Shown here piece by piece: positions 50,497 through 59,781 of a stretch of 64,000 bases of DNA (its first letter is position 1; every line of letters starts with the position of its first letter). This DNA is from Campylobacterales bacterium (GTDB lineage Bacteria; Campylobacterota; Campylobacteria; Campylobacterales; Sulfurimonadaceae). The position numbers were made by a program, and so were the translations under genes. The notes under the pieces are model-generated. The model was not told where the DNA came from. It ran no database searches and saw only the letters and a program-made list of their open reading frames with translations. The stretch is from the NCBI GenBank assembly GCA_016938175.1, contig JAFGVE010000035.1, positions 1 to 64,000 on the forward strand. Reading direction: 5' to 3'.

Positions 50497-52494
50497 CTAA
50501 AAAAGCCCTTTAAAGAGTTTGTTTACCTCTTTTGTTATAGCTTTTTCAGCCTCTTTTTTTATGAGTTTTTCTGCATTAACACCCACTTTTGGAGCATTTG
50601 CATCACCTTTGAGTGTCACTTCTAAAGGGTTACCATTTGCGCTTATATCGAGTTTGGCATCCATCTGTTTAGTTTTAGAGTTTAGCTTTGCATCTTTCGT
50701 TTTTATGAATGAGCGGTTTGAGTTTAAATCAAGTGAAGCAAGGATATTTTCCTTATTGATGTTTGCATTAACATTTCCTTTAAAACGTTCAGGATAAAGA
50801 TCTGTATATGCATACTGTTTCGCTAAATCCAAAACCTGATTTTTTGTAAACTTTCCATCAACAAGTTCCCCTTTAAAATCCCCTTTTTTAGCTACTAAAT
50901 TATATGCTAAAACACCATCAATTGATGAGTCAAAGATTTTAGGATAAATCAGCATATCCAAAATATCGAGTGTCTGCATAGCTTTTATATTTGCACTAAA
51001 GTCATCATTATGAAGCTTGGCCTGAAGTTTTCCTCCTGCTACGTTTGAGAACATTGTGAAGTCTAAATCTTTTGCTTTTTTAAGCTCTCCATTTGCTTCT
51101 AACGCACCTTTTAGATTTCTCTGTGTTACGAAATAAAGTCTATTTAAATCATGGAGTTTCACTACATAATCACTCTGTATAGAAGCATCATCAAGATTAA
51201 AACGTGCCTGCTTTACATCTAAATTTGCAAGTGTAGATGCAAGGTTTACCTGTGTGTCTACAATGTTTTTATTTAACTTTGTATCTGTTGAGAGGGTATA
51301 ACGTGTTGTCGGCATCAAAGATGCAAACTCATACTCTTTTGTTAAAAACTTAGAATCAAGGAGTCCGTCTTTTATACTAGTTGTTATCTTACCTTGAAGA
51401 TTTTTAGGATTTGCATCACTAATAGTTGCATCCATAGAAAAATAACCATCACTGTAGTGTGGCTGCTTAACCATATAAAGCACTTTTTGCAGTTGCATAT
51501 TCTTAATACTTGCACGTACACTTTTTGGTGTAAACTCTTCTAAAAGAGCTTCAAAACTCGTGTCTGAAGCCGCAATATCACTTCTCCCTTTGACAACAAG
51601 ACTCTCCTTACTCCCTTTAGCAGTTCCACTGAGACGAAAACTACCTCGCACATCTGCGTTTGTCATCGGTTTTAAAACCGCAAGCTCTTTTATGTCAACA
51701 CCATACTTTACATCTAGGGCAAGTGGTTCTGGTGTTACAAGACCAGAAGAGCTAAGTTTTGCAAGGTTTGAACTTAAAAAATAAGTATACTCAGCGCTAT
51801 CTCCGGCCAAACTTGCATTGAGTTGCATGTCAAACGCAGTTGGCGGAATAGTAATGTTAAAATCTTTTTTCATTACAGCTTGATTGAGTTTCCCCTCTTT
51901 TGTTGTAAGAAGTACCTTACCATCAAGCTCATGCACTGTAATATTTTTAAAATCAACATCAAGATTCAAGATTGCACTTGCATACTCTTTTTGCCCACCA
52001 AGATAGAGCAAAGAAGCCAAATCAAGGTTCTCTACTTTTGCAATAATAGAGCTTGGATTTAAATTTGTAAGTTCGACATGGTAGCTTGTATTGCTCTTTG
52101 CGACGTCACTTTTTCCGTCTACTTTCATAAACGCCATATCTCCGACAACACTTCCCTCCGTACCAAAAGAGCTTTGGAGTTGTACTTGTGTTAAAGGTTG
52201 TAGCGTTTTTAACTCAAGTAAAGAAACTCTGTAGGCAATGTCAAAAGATTGTGAAAATAACGAGTAATTGCCTTTAAGTAAAATAGTATTGTTTTTATTG
52301 AGTTCAAGCAGAATTTCAAAATCACTCATAGAGAGAGAAAACGTCTCTAGCTTACTCTCAAGTTTTGTCTCTTCTTTAATTTTTGCCTCAATCAAAGGAG
52401 TAACTAAAGAGTTTCCAAAGCTTGTAAAAGCAACTACATAAATTAGACCTAAAAGTGTCGCTACAAAAGCGCCAAACCATGCCACATATTTCAT
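50497..52494 (-). CDS. AsmA-like envelope repeat protein
   Basis: A 665-residue protein with one N-terminal transmembrane anchor (about residues 5-27) and a long periplasmic part rich in beta-strand repeats (VKGDANAP-like, LNLDVDFKNITVHELDGKV). The C-terminal ~110 residues (MDAKLDISANGNPLEVTLKG) resemble AsmA C-terminal domains implicated in outer-membrane lipid transport. No enzymatic motif is present. It stands alone beside the islet and diverges from the DUF2062 gene. Confidence 0.65.
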   Translation of the reverse strand: MKYVAWFGAFVATLLGLIYVVAFTSFGNSLVTPLIEAKIKEETKLESKLETFSLSMSDFEILLELNKNNTILLKGNYSLFSQSFDIAYRVSLLELKTLQPLTQVQLQSSFGTEGSVVGDMAFMKVDGKSDVAKSNTSYHVELTNLNPSSIIAKVENLDLASLLYLGGQKEYASAILNLDVDFKNITVHELDGKVLLTTKEGKLNQAVMKKDFNITIPPTAFDMQLNASLAGDSAEYTYFLSSNLAKLSSSGLVTPEPLALDVKYGVDIKELAVLKPMTNADVRGSFRLSGTAKGSKESLVVKGRSDIAASDTSFEALLEEFTPKSVRASIKNMQLQKVLYMVKQPHYSDGYFSMDATISDANPKNLQGKITTSIKDGLLDSKFLTKEYEFASLMPTTRYTLSTDTKLNKNIVDTQVNLASTLANLDVKQARFNLDDASIQSDYVVKLHDLNRLYFVTQRNLKGALEANGELKKAKDLDFTMFSNVAGGKLQAKLHNDDFSANIKAMQTLDILDMLIYPKIFDSSIDGVLAYNLVAKKGDFKGELVDGKFTKNQVLDLAKQYAYTDLYPERFKGNVNANINKENILASLDLNSNRSFIKTKDAKLNSKTKQMDAKLDISANGNPLEVTLKGDANAPKVGVNAEKLIKKEAEKAITKEVNKLFKGLF

Positions 52495-52550
52495 AAATTT
52501 TCTCCAAAAACTAGCTAAGCGATTTTAGCATAATTAAATTATTCAAAAGA

Positions 52551-52556
52551 TATAAT
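52551..52556 (+). promoter_or_regulatory. Promoter -10 of the DUF2062 gene
   Basis: TATAAT lies 26 bp before the ATG at 52583, in the divergent region with the AsmA-like gene. Confidence 0.45.
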
Positions 52557-52582
52557 CCATCAAAATAAAGAAGAAGCTCCTC

Positions 52583-53071
52583 ATGATAAGAAAAACGCTA
52601 AAAAAGACCTCCCGTAGTGAAAAGCTCAAATCATTTATACAAAAATCAAAAGTACCCCCAGAGTTTTTAGCTGCAAACAGACGTATGATCTCTCGCGGAG
52701 TTTTACTTGGTCTTCTTATCGCCTTTATTCCTATGCCAATGCAGATGGCAGCAGTCTTACTCTTTATGCCTTTTTTCCGTTTCAATGTACCCGTAGCACT
52801 TGCAATGTGTTGGATAACAAATCCTTTTACAATGCCGCCGATGTATTTTTTAGAGTATCACTTTGGAGCTTTTGTTTTAGGAATGCAACCGCTTAATGTC
52901 GAGATGACGATTGATTGGTTTACAAAAAATATAGATGATATTTTCATACCGCTCTATTTTGGAGCAGTAGTGTTCTCACTTGTATTTGCACCTCTTGGTT
53001 ACTGGGCGGTAAATCACTTTTGGAAATCTTCTGTACACAAAGACAAGAAGAAACATCGTCATCACAGATAG
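52583..53071 (+). CDS. DUF2062 family membrane protein
   Basis: A 162-residue protein with a basic N-terminus and two or three hydrophobic helices. The core is GVLLGLLIAFIPMPMQMAAV followed by a WITNPFTMPPMYFLEY loop, the hallmark of DUF2062. The C-terminus is His/Lys-rich (KDKKKHRHHR). Family members are small inner-membrane proteins of unknown role. It converges with the DUF1294 gene, 2 bp between stops. Confidence 0.85.
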   Translation: MIRKTLKKTSRSEKLKSFIQKSKVPPEFLAANRRMISRGVLLGLLIAFIPMPMQMAAVLLFMPFFRFNVPVALAMCWITNPFTMPPMYFLEYHFGAFVLGMQPLNVEMTIDWFTKNIDDIFIPLYFGAVVFSLVFAPLGYWAVNHFWKSSVHKDKKKHRHHR

Positions 53072-53073
53072 AT

Positions 53074-53367
53074 TTAACGAATAAAATTGAGTTGATTTAG
53101 TTCTAAAAAGTAGTAAAGTAGACCTGCAATCCAAAGTAGGATAATTACTATATGCTTGAGTAAAAACGAACTCTTACTCACTTTATGATGAAAAAGTCCC
53201 ATTGCTAAAGAAGCCCCTAAAAAACCACCTATCAAAGAGAATGTATGCAACTCTCTCTCAGAGACTCTATGTGCTCCTACACGTGATTTATACTTATCAA
53301 ATGTATAGACTATAAACGCAGCTACATTTATAAAAATAAAATAGACTAAAATGAGTTTTTGAATCAT
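53074..53367 (-). CDS. DUF1294 family membrane protein
   Basis: A 97-residue protein with about three hydrophobic helices and the DUF1294 motif FDKYKSRVGAHRVSERELH followed by GGFLGASLAMGLFHHK. Function is unknown. It is the last gene of the hemN operon and overlaps the lgt stop by 4 bp, so expression depends on that operon. Confidence 0.85.
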   Translation of the reverse strand: MIQKLILVYFIFINVAAFIVYTFDKYKSRVGAHRVSERELHTFSLIGGFLGASLAMGLFHHKVSKSSFLLKHIVIILLWIAGLLYYFLELNQLNFIR

Positions 53368-54143
53368 GCTCTTTTTCTCAAACTCAGTACTATAAGCACA
53401 AGACCAAGAATTAAAAATGGTAGTGAGAGTATCTGTCCTGTTGAGAGTAAAAAGTCACTTGCATATGCGGCTTGTTTCTCTTTTACAAACTCCACTAAAA
53501 AACGCACAATAAATACAAGAGCTAAAAACACTCCAAACAAAAAACCGTTAGAGAGGTTTGTTCTTTCTCTTTTATATAAAAATGCGAGTACAAAAAAGAT
53601 AACAAGATAAGAAATCGCTTCATAAAGCTGTGCAGGATGGCGTGGAAGCATATCGACTTTTGTAAATATTATGCCCCATGAAATCTCTGTAGGATGTCCT
53701 ACTATCTCAGAATTCATAAAGTTTCCAAGACGAACGAAAAAACCAAACAGAGCGGTTGGAATGGCAATTCTGTCAAGAAGCCACAGATATGAGAGCTTGT
53801 ACTTTCGTACATAGAGCCACAGTGCTATCATAACACCGGCTCCTCCACCATGAGAAGCAAGACCGCCTTCCCAGACAGCAAGTATTTTAAAAGGATGTGC
53901 GAAGTAATAAGCAGGATCGTAAAAGAGACAATGCCCTAAACGTGCTCCAACTACTATGCCTACAACAATATAAAGAAACATACTATCAAGCATAGCTTCA
54001 TCTTTGCCCTCTTGTTTATAAACCCACTTCATAAACTGAAGTCCAGAGAGTATTGCAGTGGCAAAGAGAATTCCATACCAATAAATATGCATACTGCCAA
54101 AAGAGAGCGCTACGGGATTAGCACTCCAAACAAAATGTTCCAT
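53364..54143 (-). CDS. lgt: Prolipoprotein diacylglyceryl transferase
   Basis: A 259-residue inner-membrane enzyme that attaches diacylglycerol to the lipobox cysteine of prelipoproteins. Seven hydrophobic helices are expected; the conserved RLGNFMNSEIVGHPT (Lgt signature) and HPAQLYEA motifs are present, as is HGGGAGVM. It begins directly after the Fe-S protein stop, with no gap, and overlaps the DUF1294 start. Length is slightly below the E. coli protein. Confidence 0.95.
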   Translation of the reverse strand: MEHFVWSANPVALSFGSMHIYWYGILFATAILSGLQFMKWVYKQEGKDEAMLDSMFLYIVVGIVVGARLGHCLFYDPAYYFAHPFKILAVWEGGLASHGGGAGVMIALWLYVRKYKLSYLWLLDRIAIPTALFGFFVRLGNFMNSEIVGHPTEISWGIIFTKVDMLPRHPAQLYEAISYLVIFFVLAFLYKRERTNLSNGFLFGVFLALVFIVRFLVEFVKEKQAAYASDFLLSTGQILSLPFLILGLVLIVLSLRKRA

Positions 54144-55424
54144 CTAAGCTCTTAATGCTTCTGCAATTAGCTCTATTGGATTTTTAAAGACAGTTTTACT
54201 CTCTACACCCATAGCGTTATTTATCTGCATACGACAAGCCGAACACTCAGCACTCACTATCTCTGCTCCAGTTTTTTCAATCATAGCTGCTTTTGGTACG
54301 CCTGCAGCTTTTGCAAAATGGTACTTCTCAGTCTGCATTGTAATTCCACCAAACCCACAACATGCGTTTGGATCGCTCATCTCTACAATTTTATAGTTTT
54401 GGCGTACAAGATTACGTGGCTCTTGGTGAATTCCTTGCATTTTTCTTGCATGACATGGGTCATGATAAGTTACTATCTTAGGCTTTTGCTGTTTTGATGC
54501 AAGAAGTGCTTCAAGCTCTGTGTGGTGCTGTAGCCACTCAGTTGCCATATAAACTTTTTTCATAATGTTTTTCGCACGCTCTTTCCACTCTGGCTGGTCA
54601 TGGAAGTAGTGTTCATAATCTATTTTAAGCATTGCCGAACATGTAGCTTCAGGGACAATGATAGCCTCAACATCTTTTGCAAAACTCTCAAAGTACTCAA
54701 TGTTAAACTTCGCATTTGAATCAACTGTATCAAAATCACCTGTAAAATAAGCAGGTGCTGAACAACACTTTTGTGATTTTGCTAAAAAGGCATCTATCTC
54801 AAGCGCTTCTAAAATCTCTAAAAGTGAATCACCCACATCTTTAAAGTTATAGTTTGCAAGACATCCGATAAATACAGCCACCTTACGCTTCCCACCATTA
54901 TCTATATTTTCAGGATGTGAATTTAAAAATGAAGTTTTGCGAAGACTTGGCATAAGTCTGTCAGTTTTAATCATTGGTAAGTTAAAACGTGAATGCATAG
55001 AGTCTATGTCTGATTTTATTTTAAAACCACAAGTCTGAAATGCCCAGCCAAGTTTAAATGCAATATCATTAAGCCAGCGATGACGAAGCAGTAAAAAGAA
55101 AGCTTTTTTGTACCATGCGATACCAAACTTTTTCGCTATATCTGCACGTGCCTGTTCAATGATCATATCTGTTGGAAGCGATTTCGGACATACATCAACA
55201 CAGTTAGTACATAAAAAACAGCTCTCAAAAATATCTTTAGCTGTCTTATCCATCTCTAAATGCCCACGTTTATATGCTCCAAGAAGGTCGATAAAACCAC
55301 GAGGAGAAGTTACCTCATCAGCATTTACATTATGAATCGTACAAACAGGAATACACTTCCCGCACTTCACACAATCATCTTGAATCTTGTCAAAACCAAA
55401 TATATCTTCTAAATTTTTATCCAT
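54144..55424 (-). CDS. Fe-S oxidoreductase subunit with two CCG domains (GlcF/LutA-like)
   Basis: A 426-residue cytoplasmic protein. The N-terminus carries two 4Fe-4S motifs (CVKCGKCIPVC and CFLCTNCVDVCP), followed by two CCG domains (about 170-260 and 290-400, with YHDPCHARKMQG and CCGFGG). This plan matches the iron-sulfur subunits of glycolate/lactate oxidases and heterodisulfide reductase-like proteins. No matching flavoprotein gene is nearby. It lies 2 bp after hemN and abuts lgt. Confidence 0.88.
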   Translation of the reverse strand: MDKNLEDIFGFDKIQDDCVKCGKCIPVCTIHNVNADEVTSPRGFIDLLGAYKRGHLEMDKTAKDIFESCFLCTNCVDVCPKSLPTDMIIEQARADIAKKFGIAWYKKAFFLLLRHRWLNDIAFKLGWAFQTCGFKIKSDIDSMHSRFNLPMIKTDRLMPSLRKTSFLNSHPENIDNGGKRKVAVFIGCLANYNFKDVGDSLLEILEALEIDAFLAKSQKCCSAPAYFTGDFDTVDSNAKFNIEYFESFAKDVEAIIVPEATCSAMLKIDYEHYFHDQPEWKERAKNIMKKVYMATEWLQHHTELEALLASKQQKPKIVTYHDPCHARKMQGIHQEPRNLVRQNYKIVEMSDPNACCGFGGITMQTEKYHFAKAAGVPKAAMIEKTGAEIVSAECSACRMQINNAMGVESKTVFKNPIELIAEALRA

Positions 55425-55426
55425 AT

Positions 55427-56797
55427 TTATACCGTCTTTGAAAATGTTTTTTGTGAACCAGCATGTTGATGCATATAAGCATCAAAAGCCATCGCTATAT
55501 TTCTTACAAGCAGAGTACCTGTTTGTGAACACTCTATATGAGTCGCATCCATTGAGATGAGTTCTTCATCTGCAAAAGGCTCTAACTCCTCAAGCGCATC
55601 TGCAAAATAAGTGTGAAAATCGACCTCAAACAGTCTGTTAAAACGCTCTATATCAATTTTAAAGTTACTCATTAACTCCATAATCACATACTGTCGTATC
55701 TGGTCATCATCATTTAAAACGACACCACGTTCAAATGGCAGTTTTCCTTCATCAATAGCAGCTTCGTACTCACTCATATCTTTGAAGTTTTGATTATAAC
55801 TATCTACACCTTCACCAATTGAAGTCAGCCCTACTCCAATCAAATCTGCACCGCCTTTTGTCGTATAGCCTTGAAAATTTCTGTGCAGTTCACCCTTTTC
55901 TATAGCTTTAAAAAGTTCATCTTCAGGTTTAGCGAAGTGGTCCATTCCTATCATCTTATAGCCGTTTGATGTTAAAAAGTCAATTGTATACTGCATTATT
56001 TTTAATTTCTCATCTGGCAGAGGCAGTGTCGTTTCATCAATTTTACGCATAGTCTTTTTGAGCCAAGGTACGTGCGCATAGTTAAAAACCGCAAAACGAT
56101 CAGGGTCGAGTGTCAGTGCAAGAGAGAGAGTATCTTTAAAAGTCTCAAGCGTTTGATATGGAAGACCATAAATAAGGTCAACGTTTACAGAGACCATATT
56201 GTACTTTCGTGCCAAATCCATTGCATTTTTTGTTATCTCATAAGGCTGTACACGGTGTACCGCAACCTGCACTTCTTCATTAAAGTCCTGTATACCAAAG
56301 CTTACACGGTTAAACCCAGCTTCGCTCATAACACGCATCTGATCTTCATCAATGTGACGAGGATCAATCTCGCAGGATATTTCAGCATCTGGAAGAAAGT
56401 TTGGAAAATAAGACTTTATCTCATCTATAATAACTTTTAACTGCTCCGCAGAAAAAAACGTCGGTGTCCCGCCACCAAAGTGCATCTGAATCACTTGACG
56501 GCTCATGTCTAAGTGTTTCGAGAGAATAGCAAGTTCACGTTTAAGATAATCGATATAACGTAACATCTTGGACTCTTTGGATGTAAAAACAACATTACAT
56601 CCACAAAAATAACAAGCATTTTTACAAAAGGGAAGATGAAAATAGAGACTAATAGGACGAGAAGGATCTTGAGACTCTAGTTTTTGAATGTACTCATTAT
56701 AACTATACGCATCGCTAAATTCTAAAGCCGTAGGATAAGAAGTGTAACGCGGCCCCGGTTTTGAGTACTTTAAAAACTTTGTGTAGTCTAAATCCAT
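55427..56797 (-). CDS. hemN: Oxygen-independent coproporphyrinogen III oxidase
   Basis: A 456-residue radical SAM enzyme of anaerobic heme synthesis. The cluster motif is YFHLPFCKNACYFCGCN, and the SAM-binding GGGTPTFF and further motifs are present. Length is typical of HemN rather than HemW (~380). A GGAGAG site precedes the ATG. It leads the operon hemN / Fe-S protein / lgt / DUF1294. Confidence 0.95.
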   Translation of the reverse strand: MDLDYTKFLKYSKPGPRYTSYPTALEFSDAYSYNEYIQKLESQDPSRPISLYFHLPFCKNACYFCGCNVVFTSKESKMLRYIDYLKRELAILSKHLDMSRQVIQMHFGGGTPTFFSAEQLKVIIDEIKSYFPNFLPDAEISCEIDPRHIDEDQMRVMSEAGFNRVSFGIQDFNEEVQVAVHRVQPYEITKNAMDLARKYNMVSVNVDLIYGLPYQTLETFKDTLSLALTLDPDRFAVFNYAHVPWLKKTMRKIDETTLPLPDEKLKIMQYTIDFLTSNGYKMIGMDHFAKPEDELFKAIEKGELHRNFQGYTTKGGADLIGVGLTSIGEGVDSYNQNFKDMSEYEAAIDEGKLPFERGVVLNDDDQIRQYVIMELMSNFKIDIERFNRLFEVDFHTYFADALEELEPFADEELISMDATHIECSQTGTLLVRNIAMAFDAYMHQHAGSQKTFSKTV

Positions 56798-56845
56798 ATT
56801 CTCTCCAATCTCTTTAGGCTTTATAATAGCAATTTTAACTAAGTA

Positions 56846-56919
56846 GTCTTTTTAGTGTATGAGTTTTAGACTCAGACTAACAGGAGGATTTGCTCTAAAA
56901 TTTATACACTAAAAAAGAC
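56846..56919. repeat. 25-bp imperfect inverted repeat before hemN
   Basis: Arms at 56846-56870 and 56894-56919 match closely (core GTCTTTTTAGTGTAT, one indel) around a 23-nt spacer. The pair lies in the 180-bp gap between the MsbA-like stop and hemN, both on the minus strand. It resembles in style the inverted repeat at 28918. It may be a terminator for the ABC exporter or an operator. Confidence 0.65.
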
Positions 56920-56977
56920 GGTCTCACTTCATTAAAGTTGCGATTATCTCTAAATTTTTCTAATAAAGCCCTAAAAT

Positions 56978-58690
56978 CTACTTTGAAAAGGTTCCCGCTA
57001 AACGTTGATAGACCTCTGAACTTTCGAGTAACTCGCTATGTGTTCCCTGTGCAACAATTTTTCCTTTTTGCAATACTAAAATCTTGTCTGCATGTTCAAT
57101 TGTTGAGAGTCTATGCGCTATTGTCATAGTAATTTTATCTTTTGTGTAAGCATCAAGTGCAGCTTGAATACGCTTTTCGCTCTCATTGTCCAGAGCTGAT
57201 GTTGCCTCATCAAATAAAATGAGTGAAGAGTGTTTATAAATTGCTCTTGCAATAGCGATACGTTGACGTTGACCACCTGATAGATTTGTTCCAGCTTCAC
57301 TCATCATCGTATAGATACCATTCTCAAAATTATTTACAAACTCTGTTGCATCAGCCAGTTTAAGTGCTTCATGTACCCTCTTCTCATCTATAACCTCTTC
57401 GCCATATGCGACATTTGCCGCTAAGGTATCTTGAAAAATGTAGATACGCTGTGTCACTAAAGAGATATGATGTTTTAAGGACTTTTGCGTAAACTCTTTA
57501 ATGTTTGTTCCATTAATACAAACCTCTCCACTATCAGGATCATAGTAACGTAAAATCATATTCATAAAAGTCGACTTCCCGCCTCCACTATCTCCAACAA
57601 GTGCAATATTTTCACCCGCCTTTATAGTGAGGTTTACCCCATCTAAAATGTTATAGTTTTCATATTTTAAGAGTACATCTTTATAAGTGATTTCATATAT
57701 ATCTTCTTGGAGTTCTTTAGGTCCATCAACAATTCTTTCAGGTGTGTCTAAAATTTCAAATATACGCTCACTTGCAGCTATTGCATCTTGAATTTTTGAA
57801 TAGATAGAACCAATGCGACGAACTGGCTGAAAAACCTGTCCTACAGCAGTTAAGAAAGCTATAAACTCACCAGGTGTTATCGTCCCGTTATAGGCTTCTC
57901 TTCCTCCAAGAAAGATGACAGCCGCCAAGCCTGCCGCACCAATAATCTCCATAAGTGGTGAAACTATCTCTCCAACATAAGTCGATTTCATATTTATACG
58001 AAAAAACTGCCAATTTTGATCCGCAAAGCGTTTCATCTCAAACTTCTCAGTTGCGTTTGCTTTAATGACCTCAGAGTTGTTAAAAACCTCTGTTAAACGA
58101 GTAATAACATCAGCATTTTTTGCTTGTGAACGGTGTGAATACTTTTTGAGTTTTTTTGCAATGAGCATCAGAGGGTAAATTATAAGCGGTATACCTACAA
58201 GAGAAAAGAATGCAAGGTTTGGATTGAGATAGATAATATAAGCTACAAGTCCTACAACAGTCAAGCTCTCACGTAAAAGTTCTGGGAGCATATTTGAGAC
58301 AAAATACTGAATTCTATTTATATCATTTGTTACACGTGATATAAGTTCACCACTTCTGTTGACATATAAAAATGCCATATCCAAGTGAATAATTTTATCT
58401 AAAAGAAGCTCTCGAAAACGTGTAACTATATGCTGCCCTATGTAGTTCATATAGACAGATTGTATATAACGTCCTATACCTTTTAAAAAGTATATACCAA
58501 CCATCGCTAAAGGAATGAGAGTGAGCATCTCCTCTTTTTTCTCAATGAGCATGTCATCCATCACATACTTCATAATTTCAGCAGTTGCAACTGTTGCCGC
58601 AACAGTGAGTAAGATGCCAAAAAGAACTAAAATATACTGTAGTTTATACTCTTTGATATAAGGGATATAACGTTTAAATATCTTTTTCAA
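56978..58690 (-). CDS. Lipid-exporting ABC transporter (MsbA-like half-transporter)
   Basis: A 570-residue ABC exporter. Six transmembrane helices (about residues 1-300) precede an ATPase with Walker A GDSGGGKST, signature LSGGQRQRIAIA and Walker B LILFDEATSALD. It resembles MsbA, which flips lipid A core. I chose TTG at 58690 (LKKIFKRYIP) because GGAG lies 6 bp upstream and the family starts there; an in-frame ATG at 58759 would overlap the divergent promoter. It opens the envelope-glycan region. Confidence 0.9.
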   Translation of the reverse strand: MKKIFKRYIPYIKEYKLQYILVLFGILLTVAATVATAEIMKYVMDDMLIEKKEEMLTLIPLAMVGIYFLKGIGRYIQSVYMNYIGQHIVTRFRELLLDKIIHLDMAFLYVNRSGELISRVTNDINRIQYFVSNMLPELLRESLTVVGLVAYIIYLNPNLAFFSLVGIPLIIYPLMLIAKKLKKYSHRSQAKNADVITRLTEVFNNSEVIKANATEKFEMKRFADQNWQFFRINMKSTYVGEIVSPLMEIIGAAGLAAVIFLGGREAYNGTITPGEFIAFLTAVGQVFQPVRRIGSIYSKIQDAIAASERIFEILDTPERIVDGPKELQEDIYEITYKDVLLKYENYNILDGVNLTIKAGENIALVGDSGGGKSTFMNMILRYYDPDSGEVCINGTNIKEFTQKSLKHHISLVTQRIYIFQDTLAANVAYGEEVIDEKRVHEALKLADATEFVNNFENGIYTMMSEAGTNLSGGQRQRIAIARAIYKHSSLILFDEATSALDNESEKRIQAALDAYTKDKITMTIAHRLSTIEHADKILVLQKGKIVAQGTHSELLESSEVYQRLAGTFSK

Positions 58691-58736
58691 AACTGCTCCA
58701 TTAATTGCCTTGCCTATTTTATAACAACTAAACTGA

Positions 58737-58742
58737 TATAAT
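58737..58742 (+). promoter_or_regulatory. Extended -10 of the glycan cluster
   Basis: TGATATAAT lies 31 bp before the TTG start at 58773, behind an AAAGGA site. It is in the short divergent region shared with the MsbA-like gene. Confidence 0.5.
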
Positions 58743-58772
58743 GTCAACACTACTCCCAAAAGGACTGTATTT

Positions 58773-59777
58773 TTGAAAAGAGTTTTAATTATCCGCTGCG
58801 GTGCATTAGGAGACCTTGTCTATGCAACAAGTGTCATTGATGCCTTAAAAATGGAGTTTGGAGATGATACAGTTATAGACTTCGTCTCAACTCCAGGCAG
58901 TGGAACTCTTTTTCAAAAAGACTCTCGAGTTAATAGAGTTTATCCTCTCAAACACAAAAAAATCCCTATAATTTTCAGTAAGCAAAAAAGAGAAATCATT
59001 AAAGCCTCAAAGCAACTACCGTATGACATTCTCATCAACTTTGAGTTTGGAAAACAGTTTAAATCTCTCGTAGAGCAAATAAATGCAAAAGAGAAGTTTG
59101 GTCCACATGCAAAAGAGGTAAAATTCTCAACAGATGCCGTTCATATGGTTGAAGTTTCCAAAGAGATGTTTAAAGATGTAGTAAGCTCAGAAGTCTTTGC
59201 CAAGAGTTTTCCAAAAGTTGTAGGCAGTTCTAAAGAAGAGATCTATTCCAAATACCCTCTTGAAGATCAATACATAATTATAAGCCCAAGTAACTCACAT
59301 CAACAACGTAATCGAATGAACTACAGAGCCTGGCAAAATGAGAGCTGGAGAGAGCTTATAGAGAGACTCTCAAAAAAAATACAAGTAGTTATCATCGGCA
59401 ATAAGAATGAAGATGAGTTTTTTAACAAACTCAAACCTTACCCTCTAAATGTACTTGACCTTGTTGCTAAAACACCCCTAAGCGAACTTATTGGGGTTAT
59501 AGAGAATGCCAAAGCACTTGTAGCTACAGACACAGGAACTGCCCACTTAGCATCCGCACTCAATACAGAAGTTTTTGCTCTCATTGGTCCAACACCAGCT
59601 GAAGTGACCGGACCTTACCAAACACCTTATAACAAAGTACATATAATCAGTTCAAACCAAGAGTGTTCACCTTGTTACAAAACAGAGGTAATGTGGAACT
59701 GTAAAGATAATATCTGCATGAAAGAGATTAGTGTAGATATGGTTTATAATGCCATTACAAACTCACAGGCAATCTGA
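58773..59777 (+). CDS. Heptosyltransferase-like GT9 glycosyltransferase
   Basis: A 334-residue ADP-heptose:LPS heptosyltransferase family enzyme. The N-terminal donor motif RVLIIRCGALGDLVYATSVI and the C-terminal VATDTGTAHLASAL and FALIGPTPAEVTGPY are family hallmarks. It likely builds the LPS or lipooligosaccharide inner core. The start is TTG at 58773. The O-antigen ligase gene follows 4 bp after its stop. Confidence 0.88.
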   Translation: MKRVLIIRCGALGDLVYATSVIDALKMEFGDDTVIDFVSTPGSGTLFQKDSRVNRVYPLKHKKIPIIFSKQKREIIKASKQLPYDILINFEFGKQFKSLVEQINAKEKFGPHAKEVKFSTDAVHMVEVSKEMFKDVVSSEVFAKSFPKVVGSSKEEIYSKYPLEDQYIIISPSNSHQQRNRMNYRAWQNESWRELIERLSKKIQVVIIGNKNEDEFFNKLKPYPLNVLDLVAKTPLSELIGVIENAKALVATDTGTAHLASALNTEVFALIGPTPAEVTGPYQTPYNKVHIISSNQECSPCYKTEVMWNCKDNICMKEISVDMVYNAITNSQAI

Positions 59778-59781
59778 GAAA

